Source: Plasmodium malariae
Taxonomy: Eukaryota; Apicomplexa; Aconoidasida; Haemosporida; Plasmodiidae
Direction of reading: 5' to 3'
DNA: 64,000 nt
Assembly: GCF_900090045.1 (NCBI RefSeq)
Contig: NC_041785.1
Span: forward strand, 62,001-126,000
Part shown: positions 14,037 to 27,982 of the stretch, in pieces
Position numbering within the stretch: the stretch's first letter is position 1
Layout of the letters: the number at the start of each line of letters is the position of its first letter
The notes under the pieces: generated by a model
The model's database searches: none
Told to the model about the DNA's origin: nothing
Seen by the model: only the letters and a program-made list of their open reading frames with translations
Translations under genes and position numbers: made by a program

Positions 14037-15953
14037 TATATATATAAAAAAAACATATACGAAACTATTTTGGAACTATACAGTTTTCACTAAAGTGTAT
14101 TATAATAGTAACATAGGGTATTTAAACTTGTATGTTTAATTTTTATTTATTTTATACAAAAGGAAAAATATATAAAATATTTCTATTAATACAGTATCAA
14201 TTAACATGGAAATATATAAGAGAACAGAAAAATTGAAAGGTAATTATATTTTACTTGATATTTCATGGATAATTTCGCTTTTGTAGTCTCCATGTAAGTC
14301 GTACACATAGTTATACATATGATATTTTAGATATGAAGACTCCCATTTTTCATCATATAAAATTTTCCATTACAGCTGTAATTTTTGAATTAGAAAATTC
14401 ATAATTTGTTCACACTTTAATTATTTTACAAAACTTTATTTGGTCCTGGATTATTACAAATATATGAAGTTATGATATCAATTTTATATGAGACATTTTT
14501 TATCATACCTAACACAATATTAAAAATAATAAAACAATAAATATATATTATTGTAATTATAACACATTAATGTGATATTGATTTACCTATATCAGAAAAA
14601 CAAACACAAATAGTTTCATAATAAGCGGGAATTTAGTATTATTTTTCATAAGAATTTCTTTATAGTAAAAATAAATTCAATATAGCCAAAATATTTCAGC
14701 ATATAATTGACATGTCCAATAAATATAAAGACAAAATTAAGTTCGTTACATTTTTTTAATCATCTTTTTTAATTTTACTCTAATGATCTGTTATACTGTA
14801 TATATATTTATATAAATTATTAACAGCATAGTGAGGTATATGACTAAAAAAGGTATGAATATTATAAAGTAATATTCCCTTACTAATTTATTTATGCAAT
14901 ACAAAAATGAAATATTAAGAGAAATAATCTATAAAAATTATTAACACAGCTCACCAACAAATTCAATGCATTGATAATAGTTTATTCTTTATTAAAAAAT
15001 AATTAAATTAATAAAACTATCACTTTCATTTATATCATAGTAATATGGAATTTAAATAAAAAAAGTCCTATTACAAATCAAAAAAATATTTTTAAAATTT
15101 GAAATGTATAGCATTTAACTTTTTGTTATATATATATAAATATAGAAACATTTAATTTGTTAATTGATTGAAGTTTATTCGTTTTAGTTTAATAGTGAAT
15201 TGGTTGTACATTTAAAAATATATATATGCTAATAATATAAAGAACAATAAAAATATCCACCATAAACTCTAAAACTAGAATCCTATTTAAAACGGATATT
15301 ATTTATATTACAACTTCATAATTATAAAGTACAAATAAAATAAAACATCTATTAAAAGGTTTTTTTTAATTAAATATTATTCATTATTTTCTTATCATAT
15401 ATCTTATGTTGTAGAATAAACATAAATATTATTTATATGCTTAAAAAGATATATATTGATACAGCAAAATACTATTAATCCGTTTAATGATTTATTAACC
15501 AGGAAATATATGTTTTTAATTTTATAAGAATAGTACATTTTTTTATTTATTCAGCAAATACTTATTTAAAACTAAGAAAGAATAAAAAATAATTAAAACA
15601 CTTTTTTATAATAATAGACATATATTGACACATGATATCAACAAAATTATATAAATCCTCTTTTACTTAATAATTTTAATGAATATACAAATATTTCATT
15701 AAAATGATCCTTTTGAATACATATATATATATATATATATATATAGAATAATATTTTATAAAAATAAGAAAATAGTTTTAATACATATCGAATGATATTA
15801 AAATAGTCAAACTAACAAAAAATGTTAAATTTTATATTTGTATTATTGTTCATTATAAGGCCACGAATATACTGGTGTATTTATGAGATCAAAGAAATTA
15901 CAAGTATATTTTATATTTGTGTATATTTCTTAGGAAAATGTAGATATTAATTT
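14037..15953. other. Intergenic, no gene seen
   Basis: This is AT-rich DNA between the small relic and the fam-m-like stop codon. It contains a TA repeat at 15721-15745. I see no coding sequence. Much of it appears to correspond to 48.7-50.5 kb in the other copy of the block. Confidence 0.5.
15721..15745. repeat. (AT)n microsatellite
   Basis: About 25 bases of uninterrupted AT dinucleotide repeat, roughly 210 bases beyond the 3' end of the fam-m-like gene. Such tracts are common in Plasmodium intergenic DNA and no function is implied. Confidence 0.9.
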
Positions 15954-16826
15954 TTATAAAAATACTACATTACTTAAAGGAGGATATGACGTATTGTTTA
16001 TTTCAATTTTTGTATATATTGACTTTATGTACATTACAATTTTTCGGCTCAGATAAATCATTGTTGATAGGACTATAAGCGCTAATATCAAAAATCCCCA
16101 AGTTGATGGGTTTAAAAAATATTTTAAACATAATTTAAATTCAGAATTTTCCATGCTGAGTACAGATTTTAAAACAAATAGTAGTATTCCAGTTAATACG
16201 ATGAATATAGAAAATATGCATATCATACCTACTTTAAGTTTTAAATCATTTCTTAAAAACTTAAAATCTGATTTCGTAGTATCTCTAACCTTATTTTTAT
16301 AATATATTTTGTCTAAATTTTTTTTTTTAAGATAAGACTTTTCTTGGTTCGGTACAAAATAGTTACTTGTTCTAGCTTGTTTACAGACTTCTGTGTTATT
16401 TAATGAACATTCATTGATAATTTTACTTTTCCCTCTGGATACTTTTTTACAATTAGATATAATTTTTTTTTCGTATTCTACAATATTTGGAATATCTTCT
16501 TTTATACATACAATACTTGAATACTTTCCTTGATTACGCTTTGCTAGTAATCGATAAGTTCTTGTGTTTAAATCTATATCTATATGGTTCTTCTCATTCA
16601 AAAATTTATAATAGATACTCTAGAAAAAACAAAAATTCACAAGCCTTAAGAGTATAAACAATTTTATTCTAAAAAAGAGTATTAAAATACACAATGAAAA
16701 ATATAAATAATGCATATACCTTTATGAATAATACCATACCTTATCATTGTAGAAATTAAAAATCCATATTAAAAGGAACACAGTAAATACTTTAATATAA
16801 AAACCAAAGTTATTTTTTTCTCCCAT
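15954..16826 (-). CDS. fam-m-like protein (divergent)
   Basis: Two exons: exon 1 16826-16740 encodes 29 residues with a hydrophobic signal-type core (VFTVFLLIWIFNF), then a gt-ag intron at 16739-16620, then exon 2 16619-15954, phase 0, about 250 residues in total. Residues ~49-56 (RTYRLLAK) are the PEXEL-like motif typical of fam-l/fam-m, with Lys where export motifs usually carry an acidic residue or Gln. Two membrane segments lie at ~159-179 and ~203-220, with a short basic tail. Fam-l/fam-m proteins are small two-TM proteins predicted to be exported. A published structure prediction likens them to RH5, which I cannot test here. I call it fam-m-like from its place in the pair (the partner copy at 50520 is fam-m-type). 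It lacks the YYTEV and GMFDGK block seen there, so the subfamily is uncertain. Its neighbour on the same strand is the fam-l-type gene at 20100. Confidence 0.88.
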
Positions 16827-19800
16827 GACATAGATTATTAATATAATATTATATTCAGTAAGGAAGAGAATAATAATATTATAATATATTTTTAATTATA
16901 AAAAATAGAGTATATATTATATCAATTTTATATTATTATCTTTTATTTTTTGCAAAAATGTATAATTAAAATATTTACAATTAAAATGAAATTTACAACA
17001 TACTCAAAGTAATATAAATTTAAAATTTTATTTTATATATTTTAATACTATTTTTAAAAAAGCAAAAATTCAGTGAAATACCACAGTTCGCATTAATTCT
17101 TAAATATTAAGCATATATAATTGCATTATATAATATAATTTAGTAATTAAATAATTTTTCAATTACTTCCTTCAAAATAAAATTAAAAAAAAAAATTTTT
17201 TTCCTTATTAAATAAAAATAATTAAGTTTATATTTAATATAGAATATCGAGAATAATTACTTTTATAAATGCTGATTGCATCTTAATTATTCGAATATTA
17301 CAAATATTATATTTTGAAAAAATGATAAATACTGTTAAATGATAATTTCATAGTAATATGATAGTATAATAATAAATGAAAAAAAAATTTTTACATAACA
17401 TCATGCTATATAAATTATAAAACTTTAAATATATATTAACTAATATATATTTAAAAAATATAATTTATGAGATAATACAATATTATTTGATAAATATATA
17501 ATTTAACGTAAAATAAAAATATATTTTTTATTTCATGTACCATAACACCTAAAATATTTAGTTTTTTAATAAACTATAATTTTTATCATTTTTTTTAAAT
17601 GACGTATTTTAAAATTAATTCACTTTATTTTTTGTATTTTTTTATTATTAAGATATGTGTTTAAAATAATTATTAATAAATTTAAAAAGTAGATAAAAAA
17701 TAAAGCTCCTACAAGTTTCACGTATAAAATTATATTTAATATAAAGGTATATAAAATGAAAAAATTTTACTTATATGAATAATACATATAGATTACAGTA
17801 TAAAGATAAAAAAACATAAAAGAATAACTTTATGTTTACTACAATATATAATTTATTAATTTTTATTTTTTTATTTGTAAAGTTATAAATTATTTATTAT
17901 TTATTTTTTTACATATACATAATGTTAGGACATAATTTAAAGGTTACAAACATTTAGTAAACATAATTATATAAATGTATAGTGATTTATTTAAAAACGT
18001 TTTAGCATAAAAATATATTGCTCCCAAGTATTTCTGTTTTTTATGCATGATATTTTCTTTTTAAGCCTCAGAAACCTAATATAAATATATGATATGCACA
18101 AAAATTATTTTGGACAAGAAAAATAAAAATGTATACAATTGTTTTAATAAGAATATATCATTCTTCCAAGAAGTAATTAAAAAATTATAAAAAAATAATA
18201 CAGTTAAACTTAAAATAATATTTCTGAATTTACAAAAATAACTTAATTTACCGAAATTAACATTATTTTTCTTTTATAGGTTTAAATTATTTATACATTT
18301 TTCGTTATAATTTATAATATTCTTATTCAATAATCCTTGCTTGGTCTTATTATTTTGTATTTTCATTTATTAATTCATACCTAATTTTTGATACAAAATA
18401 TATCTCTACTCATCTAAAAATTTATATTAATTTCTATATAACTTATAAAATAAATTACAAAACATTAAAGGCTGTATTTAATAACTATAATTGAATTAAT
18501 TCAAATTCTCAATAATTATTAGGAGTATTTATTTTTATTAAAATTTTTATCATTTTCCCATATACTTAATAAAAATATTCACAGAATATTTGTTCAATTT
18601 TTAAATAATAAAAATACATATATTTTTTGGTTATTAAATTATTTTATCATAAATATATAATTATTATATTATAGAATTATATCACAGTTCCAAATGCATA
18701 ATGAAAGAAAGGTAAATACATATACCCTCATATTTATTGGAATGTCATAGTAATATATAAAATTAACAATTATTTATTTAAATGTTCTATTGTAAGTTAA
18801 ACTAAATAATAAATAGTGCTCATTTCTTATAAATGATAGCCTCTAAACTGCACTAAATATTCAGTATGTCAACATTTATTATATATATAAAAATATTACC
18901 TTTATCTTATATTATTACATTTTAGAAATTATCATTATTAATATGAAAATATAACTAATTTTAAATATAATCTACATAATGATTGAAAATTTTTTGAATT
19001 ATATTAATTTGTCACTTAATTTTCTTAGAGATATATTAAATTTAAAAATACATATTTATTTCAATGTGTCGCAATGAAAAATTACTTTCTTACAGATACG
19101 CAATACAGTATTAATTATTCATTATTATCAAAAAGTAAAGAGAATAATTTCTATATAATATATCTTAATATGTAGTTAAATTAAATCTTTGAATTACATA
19201 AAAAAAGAACACTACATGTAACTCTATATTTTTATTAATTTTCAGTATACTATATACTTAAATAATTTATGCATTGTAGATTTGATAATACAAATAGGAG
19301 CAATAATAGCATAATAATCGGTTTTACATCTTCACTTAATTGTAATTTTTTTGATTTTTTAAGCTAGAAACAAATTACAAATAACCCATAATAAAAAGTA
19401 TATTATTTTTTTATATATTTATAATTTCACGTTTACAAAATCTAAAAAAAAAATAAATATATGTTTAAATGAGTTTTGTAATTAGTACGTTTAATAACGT
19501 ATTTCACAAAAAAATATTTTATTGAATAAATATTATGTTCTTTTATAGATAGAAAATATGTATATACATCACAAAGCAACAAAACATTATCTTGTCTTTA
19601 CATTAAATAAAAAAATATACATTTATTGTTAACTAAAAATTAACAACTAATTTTTCTAATAACCTTGAAAAATAATCATTTTATACTAGTATGTTGTAAA
19701 AAAAAAAAAATATTCATATTTTATTTCAAGTATAAATAATAACTTCTTATTCAAATTATATGAATTATTTTATTATCTATTCGTTTTAAGCAAAAAACAT

Positions 19801-20099
19801 ATATTTTTTGAGATAATTTAATTAAATTCAAAATGTATATATTAAACCATAATATCTATTCACCTTGAAACTGCACATTCTAATATAAATTAAAGAACGT
19901 TTATATACTAAAATTTACAAAAAATTAAAAATACATTTATTTAGCGTAGTATAACAAAAAATCCACTCTATATGTATGTGAAGTTATCAGATAGAAGCTA
20001 TTATATGTACTTTTGTTAAGTGTATAAGTAAATATATTACAGATAAAACTTATTAACAAAGACATACTTACACAAAGAAATGTATTTCGTACTATATAT
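16827..20099. other. Intergenic between the fam-m-like and fam-l genes
   Basis: This 3.3 kb spacer is very AT-rich with poly-A and poly-T runs. No gene is seen. Sequence near 17.5 kb aligns with ~52.1 kb and with the first bases of the window. It should hold the promoter of the fam-m-like gene, but no motif can be named. Confidence 0.5.
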
Positions 20100-21058
20100 T
20101 TACCGTTTCCTGAATTTTACTTTTTCATATTTTTTAACTTTCTTATGGTAGTAAAGGATAATTAATATGAATATGAAACCTAATATAAAGAAGGGTATGA
20201 CATATAATATAAAGTCAAATAATTTCATTAATACAAAATCTCCATATTGATTCACATTAATCGTAGTTTTAGTTTTCTTTGTCCATTCTAAATAGGTATA
20301 CAAAGAACTAAGTGCAGACTTCAATTCAGTCAATTTATCCAACCCTAATAAATCAAAAAACCACGCACTATTTTCCGTACTCAATGAACAATCTAATATT
20401 GGTACGATAGATAACAACAAGAAAAATATTAAAGGCAAAGCAATTCGTAATCCGCATTTTTTACTCATTATTTTTCTGTAAACCTTATTGCTAATTGTCT
20501 TGTTTTTTTTAAGATAATCCAAAAAATCAAGTTCCTTGAATATTTTTTTTTCTAAATAAGAATACCTTTTTGTTTCATATATACAGGATTTATTTTTCAT
20601 ATCTTGTTGGCTATCACTTGCATTATATAATGAACTTCCATTTGCTTGTTTTATTTTTTCTGAGTTTTTTTTTTCATTATTAAATATATATTTTTTTTTG
20701 CTCATTTCATCATTTGATAAGTCTATTCTTAATTTTACAGTACATGAATCCTTATTCTGTTCATATTTCGCCAGTAAACGATAAGTTCCTTGAAGTAACA
20801 TTATTTGACATTTGTAGTTTTCATCTAAATATCTATTAAACTCACTATACTGAAACAAAAAAATTTTATTGTTTTATCAAATAAACAATTTCACCTTAGA
20901 AAACAATACTGATAAAAATAAAACCAGAGAAAAATAAATAATAAAAATATCCATAAGTAATATTATCATACCTTATTTACATGAAAATGACATATCCAAG
21001 TTAAAAGGACAATTGAAGCAATTTTAATAAGTAACAGTACCTTAATTTTTTGCTCCAT
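20100..21058 (-). CDS. fam-l-type protein
   Basis: Two exons: exon 1 21058-20972 (29 residues, MEQKIKVLLLIKI then a hydrophobic core), gt-ag intron 20971-20850, exon 2 20849-20100, phase 0, 278 residues. The PEXEL-like TYRLLAKY sits at ~51-58. A conserved basic/acidic block, KKIFKELDFLDYL, starts at ~130. The first membrane segment is ~162-182 (LPLIFFLLLS), the second ~241-262 (ILYVIPFFILGFIF), and the tail YYHKKVKKYEKVKFRKR is the family's conserved C-terminus. I assign fam-l rather than fam-m from the KSCIYETKRYS and IFKELD blocks, from memory of the families. It is closely related to the gene at 54867, which sits at the equivalent place in the duplicated block. It lacks the ~30-residue longer loop between the membrane segments found in that copy. 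Confidence 0.92.
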
Positions 21059-22846
21059 GTTATAGATCTTCAATACCGTAATATGCAAGAATTAATATAG
21101 TTAATTATAATATTATTATATAATAATGATTAAAAATACAATTATTTATATGTATTTATATTTTATCTTTTTTTGTAAAACCATAGTAAAACGTATGTAA
21201 CTTTATTAATTATCTACAACAAAAACAAACAAAGGAATGAACTTTAATTAAAATATTATAAATTGAAATCACTAATAATTATTAAAATTATATAAATTAC
21301 TTATTTAATATAATAAAGAAAATAAAAAAAATTTTTAATAATTCATTTCGAAATAAAATAATATTTATATAATTACTTAATATTTCGACATTTATTATAT
21401 ACAAAATATAGATTGTAGAGAATATAGATAATATATTTCTCTGTACACTAAAAGCAGAATTACCGATTCCAACTATGTTTTCTTATTAAATTTTATTATT
21501 TATAAACAATATATTTTTGTATAAATACTTATACCTATAAAAGCATTTACTATAATAAGAATATATTAGTAGTAATCATAAGTAAAAAAAATAATTTGTA
21601 CAACTTATTATATTATGTTATTTGTAGTACTGTATTTTATATTTTATAAAATTATATATGTTCTTATGGTTTATTATATATTTAAAAAGTGAAATTTATA
21701 ACAATCTAATCTACTGAAAAAATACGTATTTGAAGATAAGTGAAGTGTATGCTTCTATTTCTATAATACAATTTTTGAATTTTATATTATTTAATAAAAT
21801 ATAATTTGTACTAATATTCTTAAATACAAAATTTGCAAACTTTTCGAACTATTTTTATTTTATGTTTTTAATATATATATAAATTTAAAAATTACATAAT
21901 AAAAAAAAGAAAACAAATATAAATAAAATATAGCGTAATTCTTATATAAAAAGTACTGACATAGGAATTTTCATGGTAGAATAAGTTAGCTTTATAATTA
22001 ATTCAAGAGGAAAAGTATATTTATTTTTTTAATCAATATAATTTTTTATTGTTATTTAAGTTATTTTTATAAGAATGAATAAATTTCAAATATTGCATAA
22101 GATAAGAAGTGTAATGAGAAATGTTAATAGAGCTTCTAATTTAAATATAGACCTTTATAAATTATAATATTGATAATATTCACTTAATAATTTATATTTA
22201 AAGTAGAAATGTATTATTATTTATTTATAATTTCATACTTCAACTATAAAAACAAAACTAAAAATCTATTAAAGTATTCCTTTATAAAATTAGTTAAGAA
22301 ATATATAATTCCTACAATATAATTTTTATAAAAATAATTTAAACGAGTACTTACAATCATAAAAAAAAAACTTTTGTTAAAAACTTAAATTATTTCAAAA
22401 CATGAAGGAAGTTATATTGATTTTATGCATTAAATTATACTATGACATACTTATTATAAAAAGAATATAAATTAAACAACTACACATATAATTTCTTCAT
22501 GTAAAACTCATATTTTTATGCATAATATTGAGAATCGTGAATTTAATATTTTTATGAATTAGGAACAATGTATTATATATATATGTTAAGTTAACATACA
22601 CGATTATTCAAAAGAATAAATTAAAACACAAGAATAAATATGGAAATATACGAGATTTTAAAAATATTATATAAATATTTCTTTTATTATGTGTATTAAT
22701 ATTTATCTGTACATTATCTATGTTCCATAAAAAGAAATTTATAATTATAAAAAAATTAATTTTTATTAAGCACTTAATTTTATTAGGCATAAAGTAAAAT
22801 TTCATTTGTTACATAAAACATAATATCGCTCAAAACAATATATTAA
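21059..22846. other. Intergenic upstream of the fam-l gene
   Basis: This is an AT-rich 1.8 kb spacer between the fam-l start and the 3' end of the decayed exported-protein gene. The ORF at 22608-22805 is a low-complexity frame and not a gene. A promoter is expected but not recognisable. Confidence 0.5.
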
Positions 22847-23482
22847 TTATAGGTAGACTTTAATTCCATTTTCTCCTACTTCTACAGTATAGCTTAAAAA
22901 TTTTACTAATACATATATAATCATTAAAATAATTAATCAATTATCTAGCAATAATACAGTTGTATTACCTATTCAAAATTAAATAGATATCTGAATACTT
23001 CTATCCCCTATATGTATATAAATTTCTTCATAGAATAAAAAAAGATGTAATAAAAATATAATAAAAAACCTATTCTTGTACAGTAAACGCTAAAGTTATT
23101 CTCATATATGCTGAAACGTATAAACGTTTACTCTTGGATCAGGATATCTCCTATATTTATTTATAGAACTAAATCCCCTATGTAATAGTTTTTTAAACAA
23201 ATTATATATTGCATAAAATGGTTTACATATAAGACATGAATATTTTTTGTCTAACAATTTTTCACCAGATTTTGAAGTATCTTTATCCAAAGATTCATAT
23301 TTTCTATCGTATTCAGATGCACAAACTTCATCTTCGTCTTCTGAACAATCATCTTCACTTTCACATAATTTAAATTTTAATCCCATATTTTCATTTCCAT
23401 CTCATTTTCTGAAAATAATCTGCCTTTTCTTGAATACAGACAATTATTTTTACTTATTTTATAAATATTTATGAAAAATATA
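22847..23482 (-). pseudogene. Degenerate exported-protein gene (copy A)
   Basis: The 94-residue open frame at 23386-23102 is only the middle of an older gene. Upstream, after a possible splice acceptor (AG at 23484-23483), another frame reads a basic stretch and RKGRLFSENEMEMK, which resembles a PEXEL export motif with the region that follows it. The frame then shifts by one base near the ATG at 23386. The open part begins with an acidic cysteine-bearing stretch (CESEDDCSEDEDEVC) and continues through ICKPFYAIYNLFKKLL to a stop at 23102. Beyond that, at ~22960-22847, a membrane-type stretch (LIILMIIYVLVKFL) followed by VEVGENGIK ends at a stop. The partner at 57795-58440 preserves all four parts in the same order, so the whole span was one gene. 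Exon 1 is not identified. I do not recognise a named family. Confidence 0.6.
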
Positions 23483-26400
23483 CTACAAAGAGAAAATGTT
23501 TTAATTACATACAATGAAATAAATTCTTATGTGAATAGATAAATTATTATATATATATATAATAAGATGCAGTAAAGTATATAAAGAAGATTTTCTTAGT
23601 CATTATAATTTTCTCCATGCATTAGTATAAGGAGATGTCCAAATAATTAGAACAAATATATTAATTTTAATTAAAACAAAATATTTTTTATTTCATTCAT
23701 GCCAATTATTTTATGTTATAATATCTTTTAGTAGATTAATAAATAAACTGATACACAGAACGTATTGTTAAAACTGAACGGTTACATACATTATTATGTT
23801 ATTTTTTTTTCCTTTTAAAAAATTACGAAGTTTCTTAGACATATTACAAATATAATAAATACAAAAATAAAAGCAAAATTTAAATATATTTTAGTAAATA
23901 TTTCCAATAATTTTTTATTTATAAAAAAAGTATCATTAATTAAAATAATATTTGGTAGATATTTTTTTTTGTTAAATAAATGCTCATAATATATATATCT
24001 TTTATTTACCTAAGAGAACAATTAAAAATTTTGTTAATAATTCGTTTCAAAAATAATATAAAATTACCTCTCTGATATTTAAAATTTTAATTTTTCATTC
24101 TATATAAAAACAAAAAATACATATATATATATATATATATTGAACGAAAAGTAACATTAACATATATTAGGAAATAGATGGTGATTAGTTTTTTCTATGT
24201 TTCCAATAAATAACCTAGTTTTTGGTACTAATTTTACATTTTAAATATTATTTCATAATTAAAAAAAAAAACTCGTACATTAAACATAATAGCATCGATA
24301 AGATTAAAAAAAAAATATCTAAATTTTTTTTTATTGCGCAAAATTTAAACTAACATACAAAATGTTACTAAGATACTTTGAACGTTTATAAACTTTTTTT
24401 TTAAAAGATATATACAAATAATGAATTCAGATACAAAATTGTATATTCTTAAAATAAATATTCAAATAATCGATATTATCATATTGTATTAAATTATTAT
24501 AAATAGAGCATTGTAATTATTATATAAAATAAATAAGTGCATTTTATTTATTATTACAAAAAAGAAAATTTTTTTATTTAGAAAATTATATTATCTTTTT
24601 TTTCTTTAAAACTAAAATAACTTTATATTTTGAAGAAAATACTAATATTGATAAAAAGAGAATATAAGTAAATTCATTAAAATAACATTTTTAGTATTTA
24701 CTAAATCTTGGTACAAAATATCAATAAAATATAATTTCATATAGAATAATTTGCAATATAAAATAACGTTGTTTAAAAACACGAAATGTTAATTCACAAA
24801 AAATTTAGTAAAACATAAGAAATTCTTTTATGTATAGATATTTTTCTTGCAAATGTTAACGACATTGAAACAAGACATTTATGTTATATTCATTTATACG
24901 TGAATACTCACAAAATCATGTATTAAATTATAACCTATATTCAACTAATATAAATGAAATAGATTTAATTTTTTTTGAAATATATCTTTCAGAAAAGAAA
25001 TGTTTACATTTGAATTTTTTCAACCTTATTCTTTGCTGAATTTTGTGTCAGTAGAAATTATGTTACATTAAATATATTATTTTAATAATATGATAATAAA
25101 TTGGTATCAGTTTTTCTTAGAATATTACTTTCATAAAAAATAAATAATAAAAGAAAAAAAAAAAAGTATATCGCAGTTCTAAAATGTATTTTATATTTGA
25201 TATTTTCCTGTAATTTCTACATTTTTATTTTAACTTTTTTGTTTTATTTTTATTACTAAATTTATATTAAATGTAATTTATTTTTATTTATATTTATACT
25301 ATTTAGTTCTTGTTTACTATATTATTTTTATTTTTTAATATTTGTACTTTACAATATCTAAATGTTATATGATATATTTCCTAAGATAATGTATATTACA
25401 AAATTCAACTAATTTATATTTCATTGTAATATAATAATACTACTGCTATATTTCTCCTATATATATATACATATATATATGTTAATGAGTTCATTTTTTT
25501 GTGAAAGTAATTGTAATATTTTATGAGACCTCTGATATATTTTTTTTTTTTAAATGTTTATATATTTTCTTTTTATATACCTTCAACAAATTTGATAATA
25601 TATTATTTATATATATCAAATATATTTTATTGATGTATACTTATATTCTTATTATATATTATATGTTTTTAAAAAATAATATATATATAAAATATATAAC
25701 TACAAAAACAATACTATATTTTTAATTTTTTTTATTTAATATATGTTAGCATTTTATTTAACATAACTTTCATATATCATATGAAAATAAAACTTCACTA
25801 AATATAGGTAATTATATTCCTTAGTTTTTTTTATAGAATAATAATTAGAATGAACCTTTTTATCCATGGAAATTCTGAAATCTCATTTTTCTATGATGTT
25901 TTATAAAATTTTTAATTCTGATTATTTCTTTTATTTTCGCATAACAAGTTTCATTAATATAAACAATATAATGTACATGTAGTATTTATTTATAGATGTA
26001 TTCATAATAAAATCTAATTAAATTATATATATCTTTTTTCCCCTGTAACTTTATGCTATGTTTATTGAGAGCTAATAAAAAATTTTTATTTAAATATTTA
26101 TATAAAAAGTTATTGCTTGAAATTTAACAACACATGTAATTTTTAAATGTATCTTTTACACTGCAGAATTTACAATATATATAATAATTTATTTAGTTAT
26201 TTACTATTAATTCTACTATTGATATATAATATGTTATTTGTTTCACGCAACACGCTTTTCATATAATAGCAGTTATCTGCATCTTACTATTACTCTGAAT
26301 TAATTGTTAAAATTATTTCTTTCACTACTTCAAATTACCAATTCGTATATACTAATATATAAAAAATATTAAATTTCAATAAACTAGATAAATGCATATT

Positions 26401-26745
26401 TTTTATTTCTTGTTTAAATTATTCTTTTTTGTCATATATAAATTGGGGATTCAACGAGTATACAAACGTCTAATTTAACATTTTCTACTTTCTTATCAAA
26501 TACAATTATATATTTATTTTAAATAATAATTTTTTTTATATAGAACTTATATCAATTTTATGTGCTTTTTTATATTAAAATATAGTATTATAGTATACAC
26601 TATGATTTTCAATAATTTATTTAGGTGTTCTAGTTTCTGTTTGTCTTTTCGTTTTAAAAAGGAAAATATATATATAAAATATTTTTTGGAAAATAATAAT
26701 AACACTAACACAATTAATTTATGTTTGATTTTAGTAAAAGGAATT
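23483..26745. other. Intergenic, no gene seen
   Basis: AT-rich spacer with a TA tract near 24121-24140. Sequence to about 24.0 kb still aligns with 58.6-59.0 kb (shared ttaaatatttccaat type segments near 23900 and 58875). From ~25.4 kb onward it aligns instead with ~36.9 kb onward. The long frames at 25501-25725 and 26547-26768 are low-complexity. Confidence 0.5.
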
Positions 26746-27828
26746 TTATGAAGGATGATAATATACATTTAAATGTCTTCTCTGTAAATTTAAATTTTTA
26801 TGCATAAACCCATATTCCTCTAATTCATGTGTATCCTCACCATCCAAATTATTTCCAAGTAACGTTTTTCTTCGTAATTGAGTTCTTATACAAGATAATA
26901 GTGGAGTAAACTATTATACAAATAATATATATATATACATATATATAATAAATATTCAATAATAAAGGTTTTTGTTTTTTTTCTTTATTGAAGAAAAATA
27001 TATATTAAAATTATTATAATATTTATAAATGTTATTAAAAATTACCTTATATATCATGAAGGAAATGAATAAAATTCCTACAACAGGAAAAAAAATCGAC
27101 ATGAAAATTTGAGATGAATCGAAGGTAGAAGGATCATTCGTACTTCCTAATCCATCAGATGAACGATAATTAAATCCACCTGAACCTTCTAATTCTAAGG
27201 AAACTTTTTTTAATTCACAAGTTAAATCTTCTAATTTTTCAACAAGGCAAACAGGAACATGTTTTTTAAGTTCAACACAATATGATGGTGATCCATTTGA
27301 TTCACATTCACTATAAACTTTCTTATACGTACTAACAGCTTCTTTAAGGTATTCTTGAAATTCATAACTACAAACATTATTATTAGTTCTAAGAGTTTGT
27401 TTAATTGACTCATGATCTTCACAATAATCATGGACAATCTTCATTCTTTTAAAGTTCTCCTTATCAGTATCACTAAAAAATATACAGTTGCATTTATTAT
27501 TCGAAGAAGTATTTCTAAAGCCATCGTAAATTATTTTAAAACCTTTCCAAAATGAAATATTGTCATTCAAAAAACTAGACAATTTGTCTCCTATCCAATA
27601 GTACAAATTATAGCATTGATTATTACATTCTCCACCTTTATTAGAAAAATTCACGAAACAAAAAGCCTTCAGAATTTGATCATAAACAGTTTTATTTTCA
27701 TTATAGTCAATTAATTTAGGCTTTAGTTTTTCAACTTTATCTTCTAAAAAGCAATAATCAAGAGACAACGACTCGAATTTTTTTCTATAATAAAATTGCG
27801 AAGGTAATGCTTCCAAAAAACTACCCAT
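26746..27828 (-). CDS. PIR protein
   Basis: Variant antigen of the PIR family. The ectodomain exon is 27828-27046 (261 codons), with the family's cysteines, NLYYWIGDKLS near residue 70 and CEDHESIKQTL near 136, followed by a membrane segment at ~242-260 (FPVVGILFISFMIYK). A gt-ag intron at 27045-26911 leads to the last exon 26910-26746, which opens with FTPLLSC and gives a 54-residue cytoplasmic tail ending HHPS-like at 26749. The total is 315 residues. The start is unusual. The paralogue at 38193 has a six-codon first exon joined to GSSVFPS. Here a matching six-codon exon survives at 27982-27965 with a good donor, but the acceptor AG is replaced by TG, which creates ATG at 27828 directly before GSFLEALPS. 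The gene may now start at that ATG without the first exon. An in-frame stop lies a little upstream. Confidence 0.87.
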
Positions 27829-27982
27829 AATATTAAAAAGAAAAATATAAAATTACAAATAATGAGCAAATTTTATTTCTCAATGTTATAGTACTAATGC
27901 ACATTATAGAAAAAAGTGTACTCTAAAGAATATATATAAATAAGAATTATAATAAGATATCAACCTCCGATATACAAAACAT

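Noticed and set aside
27231..27437. 68-codon minus-strand ORF within the PIR gene
   Set aside because: Out-of-frame shadow of the PIR ectodomain exon.
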